Shown: positions 54,480-63,626 of the stretch, piece by piece
Layout of the letters: each line of letters opens with the position of its first letter
Position numbering within the stretch: position 1 is the first letter of the stretch
Assembly (NCBI RefSeq): GCF_000332495.1
Contig: NZ_AOGW02000002.1
Location: forward strand, 62,001-126,000
Direction: 5' to 3'
Source: Leptospira terpstrae serovar Hualin str. LT 11-33 = ATCC 700639
Lineage (GTDB): Bacteria > Spirochaetota > Leptospiria > Leptospirales > Leptospiraceae
DNA length: 64,000 nucleotides
Program-made: the position numbers and the translations under genes
The notes under the pieces: generated by a model
What the model saw: the letters and a program-made list of their open reading frames with translations, nothing else
What the model was told of the DNA's origin: nothing
Databases searched by the model: none

Positions 54480-56243
54480 ATGAAAAAAACAGGTGCCTGG
54501 TTAGTAAGATATGCTCTGGAACAAATTGGTGTTCGTTATACTTTTGGAATTCCAGGAGTCCATAATACCGAAATCTATGACGAACTAAATAGTTCGGACT
54601 CAATCATACCAATGTTAGTGACCCATGAAGGTAGTGGTGCCTTTATGGCCGACGCCATCAGTCGCACGAGTGACTCGATTGGGACTTTACTCATTGTGCC
54701 CGCAGCTGGAGTGACTCATGCCGCAAGCGGGATCGGGGAAGCTTTTTTGGATGGGATTCCCATGCTCGTAATTGCGGGAGGAGTCAGAAGCGATTCTAAG
54801 TTTAAATACCAATTGCATGATATGGACCAACATGCACTACTCAAACCCATTACTAAAAAAACTTTTAAAGTCAAATCACAAGAGGAAGTAGTAGAAACGA
54901 TTTACAAAGCCTATCAAATTGCTGTTAGTGGAGAACCAGGACCTGTATTTGTGGAAATACCAGTGAATATTCAACTTTACACTGGTTCGGTGGAAAATCT
55001 TCCCACTTATAAAGACTATTGTAAGTTACAAACAATCATACCTTCCCCATTCCCGTTTGCAAGTCTAGACGAAGCCGTGGAACTATTAGTTCAAGCAAAA
55101 TCACCGGGTTTGTTTTTGGGTTGGGGAGCGGTCGATGCGACAACTTCCACTATAGAAATCGCAGAACTTTTAGGTGCACCAGTTTCCACCACCTTACAAG
55201 GTTTAAGTGCATTTCCAGGGAACAATCCTTTACATTGCGGAATGAGTTTTGGTGCGGCAGCAGTTCCTGCGGCCACAATAGCTTTCTCAGATTGTGATTG
55301 TTTACTCGCCGTAGGTACTCGATTTGCAGAAATTGCAACCGCGAGCTTTGGAGTCAATGTACCGAAAAATCTAATTCATATCGACATCAATCCAGATGTG
55401 TTAGGTGCCAATTATTCCACCAAAGTTGGAATTACAGGAGATTCCAAATTAATACTTCCAGAACTTGTCAAACGATTGAAACTTAAATTAGAGGAAACTA
55501 AAAAAAGTAGGGATGAACATTCAAAAAAAATCAAATTGGATATTCTAAAAAACAAACAGGCATATACGGAAGAATGGTTCCATCATGATAGTCAGGGCAG
55601 AGTGAACCCTGCGAGATTTTTTAGTGTACTGCGGTCTACACTTCCTGATGACGGCTTTGTTGTAGTGGATGATGGAAACCATACATTTCTTACGGCAGAA
55701 CTTATGCCGATCCACAAACCTAGGCATATGATTTCACCCACTGATTTTAATTGTATGGGTTATGCAGTGCCTGCAACGATTGCCACTAAACTAGCAAACC
55801 CTGAAAAAGCAGTGGTAGGAATCATCGGTGACGGTGCCTTTCTAATGACTTGTATGGAGATCATTACTGCCAGTAGGAACCAGATAGGAGCAATCTTTAC
55901 TATCTTCAATGATGGTGAGTTATCTCAAATTGCACAGGCCCAACAAGTTCCATACAATCGCAAAATCTGTACGATTCTTGGAACCACTCGTTTTGAAGGC
56001 ATTGCCCTGGCCACAGGTGCGGAATATTTGCGCATAGAAACCAATGACGAGATCCAACAAAAGTTAGAAACTGCCTGGAATCTGACGAAGGAAGGTCGCC
56101 CTGTGATTTTGGATGTAAATATCGATTACAGTAAAAAAACTCGATTTACCCAAGGTATTGTGGGAACGAACCTAAAGCGTCTGCCATTTTCTACAAAATT
56201 ACGAATGATCAGCCGTGCCCTGGTGAGAAAAGTGACTGGATAG
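54480..56243 (+). CDS. Thiamine-pyrophosphate enzyme (acetolactate synthase-like)
   Basis: A 587-residue TPP enzyme with three domains. In the Pyr domain (~1-170), THEGSGAFMA holds the catalytic Glu. The central domain covers ~195-330. The PP domain (~375-560) has the TPP/Mg motif GDGAFLMTCME...IFNDGEL. It lacks features that would make it certain as IlvB, so related decarboxylases or ligases (e.g. benzoylformate, sulphopyruvate or oxalyl-CoA type) remain possible. AAGGAAATAAAAC before the ATG is a good ribosome-binding site. It lies between the FAD dehydrogenase and dus. Confidence 0.85.
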   Translation: MKKTGAWLVRYALEQIGVRYTFGIPGVHNTEIYDELNSSDSIIPMLVTHEGSGAFMADAISRTSDSIGTLLIVPAAGVTHAASGIGEAFLDGIPMLVIAGGVRSDSKFKYQLHDMDQHALLKPITKKTFKVKSQEEVVETIYKAYQIAVSGEPGPVFVEIPVNIQLYTGSVENLPTYKDYCKLQTIIPSPFPFASLDEAVELLVQAKSPGLFLGWGAVDATTSTIEIAELLGAPVSTTLQGLSAFPGNNPLHCGMSFGAAAVPAATIAFSDCDCLLAVGTRFAEIATASFGVNVPKNLIHIDINPDVLGANYSTKVGITGDSKLILPELVKRLKLKLEETKKSRDEHSKKIKLDILKNKQAYTEEWFHHDSQGRVNPARFFSVLRSTLPDDGFVVVDDGNHTFLTAELMPIHKPRHMISPTDFNCMGYAVPATIATKLANPEKAVVGIIGDGAFLMTCMEIITASRNQIGAIFTIFNDGELSQIAQAQQVPYNRKICTILGTTRFEGIALATGAEYLRIETNDEIQQKLETAWNLTKEGRPVILDVNIDYSKKTRFTQGIVGTNLKRLPFSTKLRMISRALVRKVTG

Positions 56244-56257
56244 GTTGATGATCCCCT

Positions 56258-57199
56258 TTGCGTATCTTACTTGCACCCATGGAAGGACTACTTGATTACC
56301 GACTGCGTGATACACTAACACGCGTAGGTGGATTTGATGAATGTGTCAGCGAATTCATTCGTGTGAATGATACCCTTCTCCCTGCACACAGGTTTTACCG
56401 CTATGTTCCCGAATTGTATGATGGGTGCCGAACCAAGGCGGGAGTTCCTGTGAAAGTACAACTTTTAGGTTCTGATCCTATTTGTATGGCAGAGAACGCA
56501 AGTAAGGTGGCCTCTCTTGGAGCTTACGGAATTGATATTAATTTTGGATGCCCTGCGCCTACGGTAAACAGAAACCGGGGAGGAGCTGCTCTTCTCAAAG
56601 AACCCGATCTTATGTTTGCAATTGTAAAAGCGATTCGTAATGCCGTTCCAAAAATAATTCCTGTGACGGCAAAGATGCGACTCGGATTTGACTCCACCGA
56701 ACTAGCGCTAGTTTGTGCCAAGGCTTTAGAAGACGGAGGAGCCGAAGAAATTGTCGTCCATGCCAGAACCAAAACAGACGGATACAAACCTCCGGCATAT
56801 TGGGAATGGATTACAAAAATCCGCTCTACGGTGAAGGTTCCTGTGGTTGCCAATGGAGAAATTTGGACTGCAGATGATGCCCGAAGGTGTCTTGAAGTAT
56901 CAGGTTGCGAGGACATTATGATTGGACGTGGTGTCGTTGCGAACCCTGCTCTTGCTTTAATGATTCGCAACGAAAGAAACAAAAGTCTCTCTTGGGAAGA
57001 AATGAAAGATATCTTATTTCAGTATTGGCAAAGTTTAGAAAGTGATATGGAAACAAAAAGTCGCGCAGGACGCATCAAACAATGGTTACACTATCTTTCT
57101 CGCCATTACCCAGAAGCCGAAAAGGATTTTGAATCCGTAAAAAGATTCACAAACTTGGATGCTTTTGCTAAGTATCTGAAGGAACCCGTGACAGCCTAA
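56258..57199 (+). CDS. tRNA-dihydrouridine synthase
   Basis: A 313-residue Dus-family flavoenzyme reducing uridine in the tRNA D-loop. Motifs are LLAPMEGLLDYRLRD (FMN-binding start), GIDINFGCPAPTVNRNRGGAALL (quoted in part, with the catalytic Cys), VTAKMRLG, HARTK and GRGVVANP. Compared with DusA/B it is most like the DusC/COG0042 group. The start is probably TTG at 56258; an ATG shortly upstream is in a different frame. It follows the TPP gene by 14 bases. Confidence 0.9.
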   Translation: MRILLAPMEGLLDYRLRDTLTRVGGFDECVSEFIRVNDTLLPAHRFYRYVPELYDGCRTKAGVPVKVQLLGSDPICMAENASKVASLGAYGIDINFGCPAPTVNRNRGGAALLKEPDLMFAIVKAIRNAVPKIIPVTAKMRLGFDSTELALVCAKALEDGGAEEIVVHARTKTDGYKPPAYWEWITKIRSTVKVPVVANGEIWTADDARRCLEVSGCEDIMIGRGVVANPALALMIRNERNKSLSWEEMKDILFQYWQSLESDMETKSRAGRIKQWLHYLSRHYPEAEKDFESVKRFTNLDAFAKYLKEPVTA

Positions 57200-57256
57200 C
57201 TCTTAAAAGCAAATTTTTTCCTTTAAAAACCATCAAAGTCCTCTATACTCTTTCTT

Positions 57257-57745
57257 ATGTTTGAATCGTTTTCCAATTCTGAAATCCTTTCCGGTATGAT
57301 CACTCCGGCGGTTCTTGTTTCCGCCTGCGCTAGTTTGATTTTTTCCACGGCCAACAGGCTGGGGCGTATTTTTGATCGTGTGAATCTTTTGAAGTCGGAA
57401 GTGGAATTGTTACTTGATGGGAAACGAAGTTTTCATAAGGAACGGATGGTGTATTTACGCCAACAACTCTCCGTGCAAAAAAAACGCGCCGTCCTCATCC
57501 AACGTTCCATGGCTTTTTTGTATTTGGCAACTTCTCTCTTTGTCATTTCCAGTCTGACACTCGCCATCACTCTTGCCTTTGCCAAAGACTATTCTTGGAT
57601 TCCGACCGTTGTGGCCTTGTCAGGTGGGATTTGTTTGTTTTTGGCAAGTGCCCTACTTTTTTATGAAAGCAGGTACAATCTAACATTCATTAATCGACAA
57701 ATTGAGTTTACGGAATTTTTGGAAAGGGAAGTGCAAGTGAAGTAA
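57257..57745 (+). CDS. DUF2721 membrane protein
   Basis: A 162-residue protein with three hydrophobic helices (~14-30, ~85-110 and ~118-138) and a polar alpha segment between the first and second. The N-terminal ITPAVLVSACASLIFSTANRLGRIFDR motif (quoted in part) is the DUF2721 signature. Its function is unknown. It is followed by a 444-base gap with a GC-rich structured region. Confidence 0.82.
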   Translation: MFESFSNSEILSGMITPAVLVSACASLIFSTANRLGRIFDRVNLLKSEVELLLDGKRSFHKERMVYLRQQLSVQKKRAVLIQRSMAFLYLATSLFVISSLTLAITLAFAKDYSWIPTVVALSGGICLFLASALLFYESRYNLTFINRQIEFTEFLEREVQVK

Positions 57746-57834
57746 CCCTTTTTTGTAAGTGGGGCCAAAGAGAAATAAGGATAAGAATCTAAGACAGTCC
57801 TCTCGAGAGAAATGAGATTCGGATCTTTACTTTA

Positions 57835-58105
57835 AGGCCTGCGCCAGGGACCTGGAGGGCTTGGTCCGAAGAGGCGACGCCTCCGAGGACGGGAGCGAAC
57901 GCGGACCCCAAAAGGGCCCGCCCGGGCGCCCAAAGTATCTTACTATGAACTTTTTCGAAAGAAAATTGGGAATTTTGGGAAGAGGCGTGCCAAAAAAGCG
58001 GGTTGTGATAGAAGGAAACCATTGGGTGGCGGGTCTAGTACCCCACCCTCAGATCAGGGCGGGGAGATTGTACCCTCACCCCCCACCCCCTCGACCCTCT
58101 TTTGT
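57835..58105. repeat. GC-rich, hairpin-rich intergenic island
   Basis: The gap 57746..58189 is far more GC-rich than the rest of the window between ~57835 and 58105. It contains a stem-loop with arms GTCC/GGAC and GAGGCG/CGCCTC (57864..57890), CCAGG-GA-CCTGG (57844..57855), a GGGCCCGCCCGGGCGCCC run, and a GGGTGGCGGGT / ACCCCACCC hairpin near 58025..58050. Its order of a CGAC-type hairpin, GAC-GGG, GCGAACG and GGGCCCGC resembles the GC-rich half of the 184-bp tRNA-Tyr repeat. I see no credible gene in it. CTCTCGAGAG (57800..57809) is a further perfect palindrome. Confidence 0.6.
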
Positions 58106-58189
58106 AACAAATCTGACAAAAAAAAACGATTTTCCTGTCACCTTGGCTTTCTAGAACGGTAAGTAAAAATTAGATTCGGAAATTCCTTC

Positions 58190-59500
58190 ATGAGAGAAAT
58201 CAAAACTGTCACGATTTTAGGTGCCAACGGAGCCATGGGTTCTGGAAGTGCAGGCGTCATTGCCGCCTTCGGTGGTGCTAAAGTCCATATGCTCGCTAGA
58301 GATGTTGAAAAAGCTAAACAGGGTATCGAAGCCGCTGTCGCATCCGTAAAAACGGATACAATTCGCGCACGAATGATCCCTGGTTCCTACGATGCGGATC
58401 TGGAAAAAGCTGTCGCAGAGTCAGATTGGGTATTCGAACTCGTGGCGGAAAGTTACGAAGTCAAAGAACCGATCAATACTCGTATTGCAAAGGCTCGTCG
58501 TCCCGGAACTATCGTATCCACTGTGTCTTCTGGTCTTTCCATCGGTCGTTTGGCAAAAGCTTACGATGAAGATGGTCAAAAACACTATTACGGAACGCAT
58601 TTTTTCAACCCTCCTTATAAAATGATCCTTTGTGAACTAGTCACTCACTCTGGAAACGATAAAAAAGTCACACAAGCGTTAGGTGAATACTTAGATAAAG
58701 TACTCGGCCGTGCAGTCGTTTATACAAACGACACTCCTGCTTTTGCTGGAAACCGCATTGGATTCCAATTGATGAACGAAGTCGCACACTTTGCAGAAAA
58801 GTATGCAGACAAAGGGGGAATTGCCCTCCTCGACGAAATCATGTCTGGTTACACTGGTCGCGCTATGGGACCATTGGCAACTGCTGACTTCGTAGGACTT
58901 GATGTTCACAAAGCCATCGTAGACAATATTTACGACAACACAAAAGACGAAGCACACGAAACATTCAAACTTCCTGGTTACTTCCAAAAGTTAATCGATG
59001 CAGGCAAACTCGGAATGAAAAGCGGTGGTGGTCTCACAAAAGTGGTGAAACACGCTGATGGAAAACGGGAAAAGTTTGTTTATAATATCAAAACTGGTGA
59101 GTACGATCCGTATCCAAAATTTGATATTCCTTTTATCAAAGAAGCTCGCCAAAAAATCAAAGAGTCTGACTACAAAGGTGCGATGGATGTAGTAAAAAAA
59201 GCAAGTGGCTTTGAAGCTGACATTGCTCGTTACTTCATTTCACGTTACATCAGTTATTCGCTCTCTCTCGTTGGTGAAGTGGTTGATACAAAAGAAAACA
59301 CTGACGGTGCGATGGGTTTCGGTTTTAACTGGGTTCCTGCTTCTGCGTTCGTGGATTTTCTTGGTGGCCCCAAAGAAACAATTAAGCTAATGGAAGCGTC
59401 TAAAATACCAGTCCCAAAACTTTTAAAAGATGCCAAAGATGGCAAAAAGTTTTACGAACTCGGTGAGAAACTGGATGCAAGGTCCCTGTTCAAAGGTTAA
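58190..59500 (+). CDS. 3-hydroxyacyl-CoA dehydrogenase
   Basis: A 436-residue NAD-dependent dehydrogenase of fatty-acid beta-oxidation. The Rossmann motif [14 protein letters not shown] is N-terminal. [23 protein letters not shown] and [16 protein letters not shown] (active-site His in FNPP-type motif) are present, then [10 protein letters not shown] and [11 protein letters not shown]. The C-terminal part (~300-436) is a second, partly degenerate helical domain. It lies 13 bases upstream of the thiolase-like gene, giving a beta-oxidation operon. The ATG follows ATTCCTTC, with a weak ribosome-binding site. Confidence 0.92.
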   Translation: MREIKTVTILGANGAMGSGSAGVIAAFGGAKVHMLARDVEKAKQGIEAAVASVKTDTIRARMIPGSYDADLEKAVAESDWVFELVAESYEVKEPINTRIAKARRPGTIVSTVSSGLSIGRLAKAYDEDGQKHYYGTHFFNPPYKMILCELVTHSGNDKKVTQALGEYLDKVLGRAVVYTNDTPAFAGNRIGFQLMNEVAHFAEKYADKGGIALLDEIMSGYTGRAMGPLATADFVGLDVHKAIVDNIYDNTKDEAHETFKLPGYFQKLIDAGKLGMKSGGGLTKVVKHADGKREKFVYNIKTGEYDPYPKFDIPFIKEARQKIKESDYKGAMDVVKKASGFEADIARYFISRYISYSLSLVGEVVDTKENTDGAMGFGFNWVPASAFVDFLGGPKETIKLMEASKIPVPKLLKDAKDGKKFYELGEKLDARSLFKG

Positions 59501-59513
59501 TTAGGAGTATCAT

Positions 59514-60779
59514 ATGAGTGAAAAAGTATTTGTACTAGGTGGAGAACAAACCGACTTCCAACGTAACTGGACTAAAGAAGGAAAAACCTTCATGTCTATG
59601 ATGCGAGAAGTATTAGATGATGCTCTTGAAAAAGTAGGCATTAGTTACGATGAAATCAAACGATTGAATAAAGAAAACCGAGTGGCTGTATTTGTGGGTA
59701 ACTTCGATGCAGAACAGTATGCCAACCAAGGTCACTTAGGCGCTTTTTTAACAGAAGTAAACCCTGCTCTTTTTGGAGTTCCTGGGGCTCGTTACGAAGC
59801 AGCTTGTGCTTCTGGATCCGTTGCCCTTGATGCTGCGATCACACATATCCGTGCCGAAGATTACGATCTAGCGATTGTTCTTGGTGTGGAAGTGATGAAA
59901 ACAGTTTCTTCTTCTGTAGGTGGAGACTTTCTTGGAACTGCTGCTTACTACGATAAAGAAGCAAAGGGAGTTCAATTCCCTTTCCCAAAACTATTCGGTA
60001 AACTAGCAGACGTTATCTTGGAACGTTACGAACTCAAAGAAGAACGATTTATGGATGCTCTTGCTGAAATTTCTCGTATCAACTACGCTAACGCAAAACG
60101 TAACCCAAAAGCACAAACTCGCACTTGGTTCATGAACAAAGAACATGCGATGGCTCGTGGTGGAGATAACAATATGGCCGTGGGGGGAAGACTTTGTATC
60201 ACTGACTGTTCTCAAGTAACAGATGGTGCTGCAGTAACAATCCTTGCTTCCAAAGATTATACAAAAGCATACGCTAAAAAAACTGGCCGCAAATTCGATG
60301 ACATTCCTCGCATCAAAGGTTGGGGACACCGTGTGGCACCAATTACGTTTGAAGCAAAAAAATTAGAATCCGTTGGGGACAAATACATCCTTCCATGGAC
60401 TCGCCAAACAGTAAAAGACGCATACAAACGTGCAGACTTAGATGTAAAAAACATTGATGTGTTTGAAACCCATGACTGTTTTACTTCATCTGAATATGCA
60501 GCTATCTCTGCGTTTGGAATCTCTGAACCTGGAAAAGAACACATCGCGATCGAAGATGGAACCATTGACTTTGGTGGTAAAAAACCAATCAACCCATCCG
60601 GTGGACTGATTGGTGTGGGTCATCCAGTGGGTGCTTCTGGGGTTCGTATGATGCTCGACCTTTACAAACAAGTAACAAACACGGCAGGGGACTACCAAGT
60701 AAAAGGCGCTAAAAATGGCCTTATGCTCAACATCGGTGGATCAGCAACTACGAACTTCGTGTTCATCTTAGGGAAGTAA
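59514..60779 (+). CDS. Thiolase-family acetyl-CoA acyltransferase
   Basis: A 421-residue thiolase-like enzyme. [12 protein letters not shown] holds the nucleophilic Cys, and the second-half motifs [14 protein letters not shown] and [17 protein letters not shown] (His region, quoted in part) are present. [17 protein letters not shown] sequence ends it. It is of the SCP-x/thiolase-like lineage and not of the AtoB kind. AGGAG lies six bases upstream of the ATG. It works with the hydroxyacyl-CoA dehydrogenase in beta-oxidation or a reverse process. Confidence 0.9.
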   Translation: MSEKVFVLGGEQTDFQRNWTKEGKTFMSMMREVLDDALEKVGISYDEIKRLNKENRVAVFVGNFDAEQYANQGHLGAFLTEVNPALFGVPGARYEAACASGSVALDAAITHIRAEDYDLAIVLGVEVMKTVSSSVGGDFLGTAAYYDKEAKGVQFPFPKLFGKLADVILERYELKEERFMDALAEISRINYANAKRNPKAQTRTWFMNKEHAMARGGDNNMAVGGRLCITDCSQVTDGAAVTILASKDYTKAYAKKTGRKFDDIPRIKGWGHRVAPITFEAKKLESVGDKYILPWTRQTVKDAYKRADLDVKNIDVFETHDCFTSSEYAAISAFGISEPGKEHIAIEDGTIDFGGKKPINPSGGLIGVGHPVGASGVRMMLDLYKQVTNTAGDYQVKGAKNGLMLNIGGSATTNFVFILGK

Positions 60780-60783
60780 GAGT

Positions 60784-61221
60784 TTGAATTCGCTGAATGC
60801 AGAAAAATGGAATCGGATACTCGTTCGGTTCCTTCTAGCCTTTTCGTTTTGGGAAGCGGTTTCCATCCCACTCCGGATGTTGTTTTTTTCAAAGTTCTAC
60901 TTTGATCCAAACTTCAAAGGAATCTTTGTCCCCATAACTGATGTTTTTTGGTTAGCTCCTGTGTTCAGCGATTTGGTCTTTACTTTATCCTTTGGAGTTT
61001 TATATTCCTTAATCAAAGATTCTCTCCCGCAAGGTCTAGTAGGTGGATTTTTAGTAGGAATCTTAGTTTCTATCATTGGATATGTATCCCCAATGTTATG
61101 GACACTATCTCTTACAAACTTTGCACCCTCAATCCTCGTTTGGGTATGGGTGGCTTATTATGCTATTTTTACAACAGTGACTGCTGTGATTTATTCAGTA
61201 GGTTGGAATTCGGAAGATTAA
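60784..61221 (+). CDS. Small 4-TM membrane protein
   Basis: A 145-residue hydrophobic protein with about four helices (~12-35, ~50-75, ~80-102 and ~112-135). The family is not recognised. The start is TTG (60784), four bases after the thiolase stop, with GGAAGTAAGAG in front. It is co-oriented with the thiolase and may be the last gene of that operon. A bidirectional terminator follows. Confidence 0.7.
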   Translation: MNSLNAEKWNRILVRFLLAFSFWEAVSIPLRMLFFSKFYFDPNFKGIFVPITDVFWLAPVFSDLVFTLSFGVLYSLIKDSLPQGLVGGFLVGILVSIIGYVSPMLWTLSLTNFAPSILVWVWVAYYAIFTTVTAVIYSVGWNSED

Positions 61222-61273
61222 AAAGATTAAATTTCAATCCTGAAAGTAAAGACTTCAGTTAACTTTTCATTCT

Positions 61274-61304
61274 AAAACCCAAAGGAATCTTTGGGTTTTT
61301 TATT
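61274..61304. terminator. Bidirectional rho-independent terminator
   Basis: An 11-bp perfect stem (AAAACCCAAAG / CTTTGGGTTTT) with a 4-base loop GAAT and a T-run on the plus strand. It separates the thiolase operon from the convergent OsmC gene, and its T-rich end touches the OsmC stop codon. On the minus strand the T-run is shorter. Confidence 0.8.
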
Positions 61305-61719
61305 TTCTGCGAATTTCGCCAGCCAAATCAGTTCCGGGTGTAATGGTGTTAAACACAGTTCCATATTTTTTTATATTTTCATGTAACAGATGCAGACGGT
61401 TATCCGATTCCTCTGTATCCACGATAATTTGGTATCGAATGAATTCCATTTTTGGGGGAACATCCTGACGGATTCCATCTACAATCACTTGAATCCCTTT
61501 TAGTTGGAAATGAAGAATGGGAGTTACCCTTTCCACTCCCTTAATGATACATGCCGAAAGAGCAGCGAGTAATAACTCCGCTGGGTTAAATGCATTTGGA
61601 TTTCCCGCCATGTCCGTATCCAAAACAATCTCTGCAGATTTACATTGAGATTTGCTTGAGTGAGAATCAACTCGTGTGGTTTCCACATGGAAACTCATTT
61701 TTGGTTTTGGGTCTTTCAT
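61300..61719 (-). CDS. OsmC/Ohr-family protein lacking the second catalytic Cys
   Basis: A 139-residue OsmC-fold protein. The first catalytic-type Cys is present in LLAALSACIIKGVE (Cys57), but the C-terminal position normally written as CPVSNT reads KKYGTVFNTI (Gly120 in place of Cys). Other OsmC traits, such as FNPAELLLAALSAC, are conserved. Without the second Cys, classical organic hydroperoxide reduction is doubtful, so this is an OsmC-like protein of uncertain activity. GGA lies seven bases before the ATG. It is monocistronic and ends at the terminator. Confidence 0.85.
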   Translation of the reverse strand: MKDPKPKMSFHVETTRVDSHSSKSQCKSAEIVLDTDMAGNPNAFNPAELLLAALSACIIKGVERVTPILHFQLKGIQVIVDGIRQDVPPKMEFIRYQIIVDTEESDNRLHLLHENIKKYGTVFNTITPGTDLAGEIRRK

Positions 61720-61749
61720 TGTCTGATCCTGGTCGGTACTAGTACATGA

Positions 61750-63435
61750 TTAAAATTGAAATCGGAAAGCTACTGAATCCAATCTGTCCGCCACTTGGTC
61801 TAGATTCGTTATGGACTCTTCAATGGCAGCGATCGTCTGCTTTTGTTCGTTGGCTGCCGCGGACAACTCTTCTACGATGGCAGAGGTATTGATGAGTTGG
61901 GTTTGAATCTTTTCCATATTTCCGAGAACACTTCCAGACATTGATTCCGTCCCTTTTGTAGATCCATTAATTTTTTCAGCACTAATTTTTGTTTCTTCTG
62001 CATTCTTTAAAATTTTATCCATCTCAACTTGAACCGTTTCAAATTCTAGAGAACCCACTTCCACTTCAGTGAGACCCTCTTGGATATCGGCAACTGTTTG
62101 TAAAATCTTTGCAGTCAATTCAGAGATGAAAGAAGATATTTCCTTTGCCGATTTATTGGATTGTTCCGCTAGTTTTCCCACTTCCCCAGCAACAACAGCA
62201 AATCCTTTTCCAGCATCACCTGCTCTTGCAGATTCAATCGATGCGTTTAACGAAAGTAAGTTGGTTTTTTCAGAAATGGCAGTAATTGTTTCTGTGATTT
62301 TTCTGATGGCCTTTGTTTTTTCGCCCAACGCTTTGATGGTCTCCGATGTTTTGAAAATTTGGTTTTTAGCCTTCAGAAACTGTGACATCGCCTTATCGGA
62401 ACGATCTTTTCCCACCAAGGAGAATTGGAATGCTTCAGTAGATTCCAATTGTACTGTATTAGATTCATTTCTGATATTACAGATTAGTTGGTTCAAAGAA
62501 TCCATTTGATGAAAAATACTTTCAGAACTTTCTCGTGTCACAATGCTTGAATCTGCCAAAGAAAACATTGCTTTAGACAATTCTTGAAATGCGATATGGA
62601 TATGTTCCACAGCATAGGTAAGGGATTTGATTTGAGTCTTTACTATTTCTGCATTTCCGATCAATTGCGAAATCATTCCTCTAAATTCAAATTGAGTTTT
62701 TTTAATCAGTGTTAGAATTTCCTCATTGTCCCCACCATTTACTAAAACCACATCAAACTTTAAATGGCCTTTATATAATTTCTCCAGATATCCTTTTATC
62801 TTCAAAAGAGATTTTTTATGAGCTGAGATTTTTAGATAACCAAAAACTGTTACAAGCAAGAATAAAACGAATCCAAAAGTAAAAACCAAAGTATGGTTCA
62901 GAAAATTTGGATAGGATTGTAACGAAAACAGAAACAATAAAATCCCACTTACAATTGTTTGTGTAAGAAAAACGGACGACAACGAGAACCCCGTTATCAA
63001 ACCCACTTTTAACTTTGGTTTCCGAGTCCCAGAATTCATTTTGACATAAAGTAATTCGGCATTACGGATTTGTTCTCTGGTTGCCTTGGTCCGTACCGAC
63101 ATATAACCAATATGTTTCCCCTCTTCGTAGATTGGTGATACGTTTGCATCTACCCAATAATAGTCTCCATTCTTACAACGGTTCTTGACTACACCTACCC
63201 ATGAGTTTTGGTTCTTTACTGTGTCCCATAAATCTTGGAACGCTTCTTTTGGCATATCGGGGTGACGAATGAGGTTGTGTGGTTGTCCTAGCAGCTCTTG
63301 TTCAGTATATCCACTAATGCGTAAAAAATCTTCATTCACATAAGTGATGATTCCCTTTAGATCTGTTTTAGAGGTGATCTTTGTTCCTTCTAAAAATTCG
63401 ATTTCCGTTTCAGTAACCGGCAGATTCTTGCGCAT
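61750..63435 (-). CDS. PAS-containing chemotaxis receptor (Aer-like)
   Basis: A 561-residue methyl-accepting chemoreceptor. The PAS domain (~10-115) has [18 protein letters not shown] and [12 protein letters not shown], the Aer-type pattern. A TM hairpin (~150-205) has almost no periplasmic loop. The MCP signalling domain has [21 protein letters not shown] (quoted to show the tip with ESARAG). This fits an intracellular energy or redox sensor. The start is ATG at 63433..63435 ([11 protein letters not shown]), the usual N terminus of this family; a TTG nine codons upstream is less likely. Confidence 0.88.
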   Translation of the reverse strand: MRKNLPVTETEIEFLEGTKITSKTDLKGIITYVNEDFLRISGYTEQELLGQPHNLIRHPDMPKEAFQDLWDTVKNQNSWVGVVKNRCKNGDYYWVDANVSPIYEEGKHIGYMSVRTKATREQIRNAELLYVKMNSGTRKPKLKVGLITGFSLSSVFLTQTIVSGILLFLFSLQSYPNFLNHTLVFTFGFVLFLLVTVFGYLKISAHKKSLLKIKGYLEKLYKGHLKFDVVLVNGGDNEEILTLIKKTQFEFRGMISQLIGNAEIVKTQIKSLTYAVEHIHIAFQELSKAMFSLADSSIVTRESSESIFHQMDSLNQLICNIRNESNTVQLESTEAFQFSLVGKDRSDKAMSQFLKAKNQIFKTSETIKALGEKTKAIRKITETITAISEKTNLLSLNASIESARAGDAGKGFAVVAGEVGKLAEQSNKSAKEISSFISELTAKILQTVADIQEGLTEVEVGSLEFETVQVEMDKILKNAEETKISAEKINGSTKGTESMSGSVLGNMEKIQTQLINTSAIVEELSAAANEQKQTIAAIEESITNLDQVADRLDSVAFRFQF

Positions 63436-63542
63436 AGATTCGTTATCGCAGAATCCATCCAATCATCCAAGAACAAATTAGAATATTCCAAAATCTACCG
63501 AAGCCAGAAGCTCGATTTCTTTGTTTCGAAGTGGGCATTGGC

Positions 63543-63571
63543 TTGACATTGTTTTATTTTTGTCATAAGTT
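63543..63571 (+). promoter_or_regulatory. Candidate promoter of the partial gene at the window end
   Basis: A consensus -35 TTGACA (63543..63548), a 17-base spacer and a weak -10 TAAGTT (63566..63571). It lies 55 bases upstream of the GTG start codon at 63627, in the gap between the divergent chemoreceptor and this gene. Confidence 0.45.
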
Positions 63572-63626
63572 CTCACGGGATTCAGAAACAGATGAAATTA
63601 CTGGCAATGATGGGTCAGGTGAGAAC

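Noticed and set aside
57861..58154. 97-codon frame in the GC-rich island
   Set aside because: Its residue composition (Gly, Arg, Pro) just mirrors the GC content and it runs across several hairpins; no ribosome-binding site or family resemblance.
61222..61299. Extra small gene between the thiolase operon and OsmC
   Set aside because: The stretch is occupied by the terminator hairpin and has no open frame of note.
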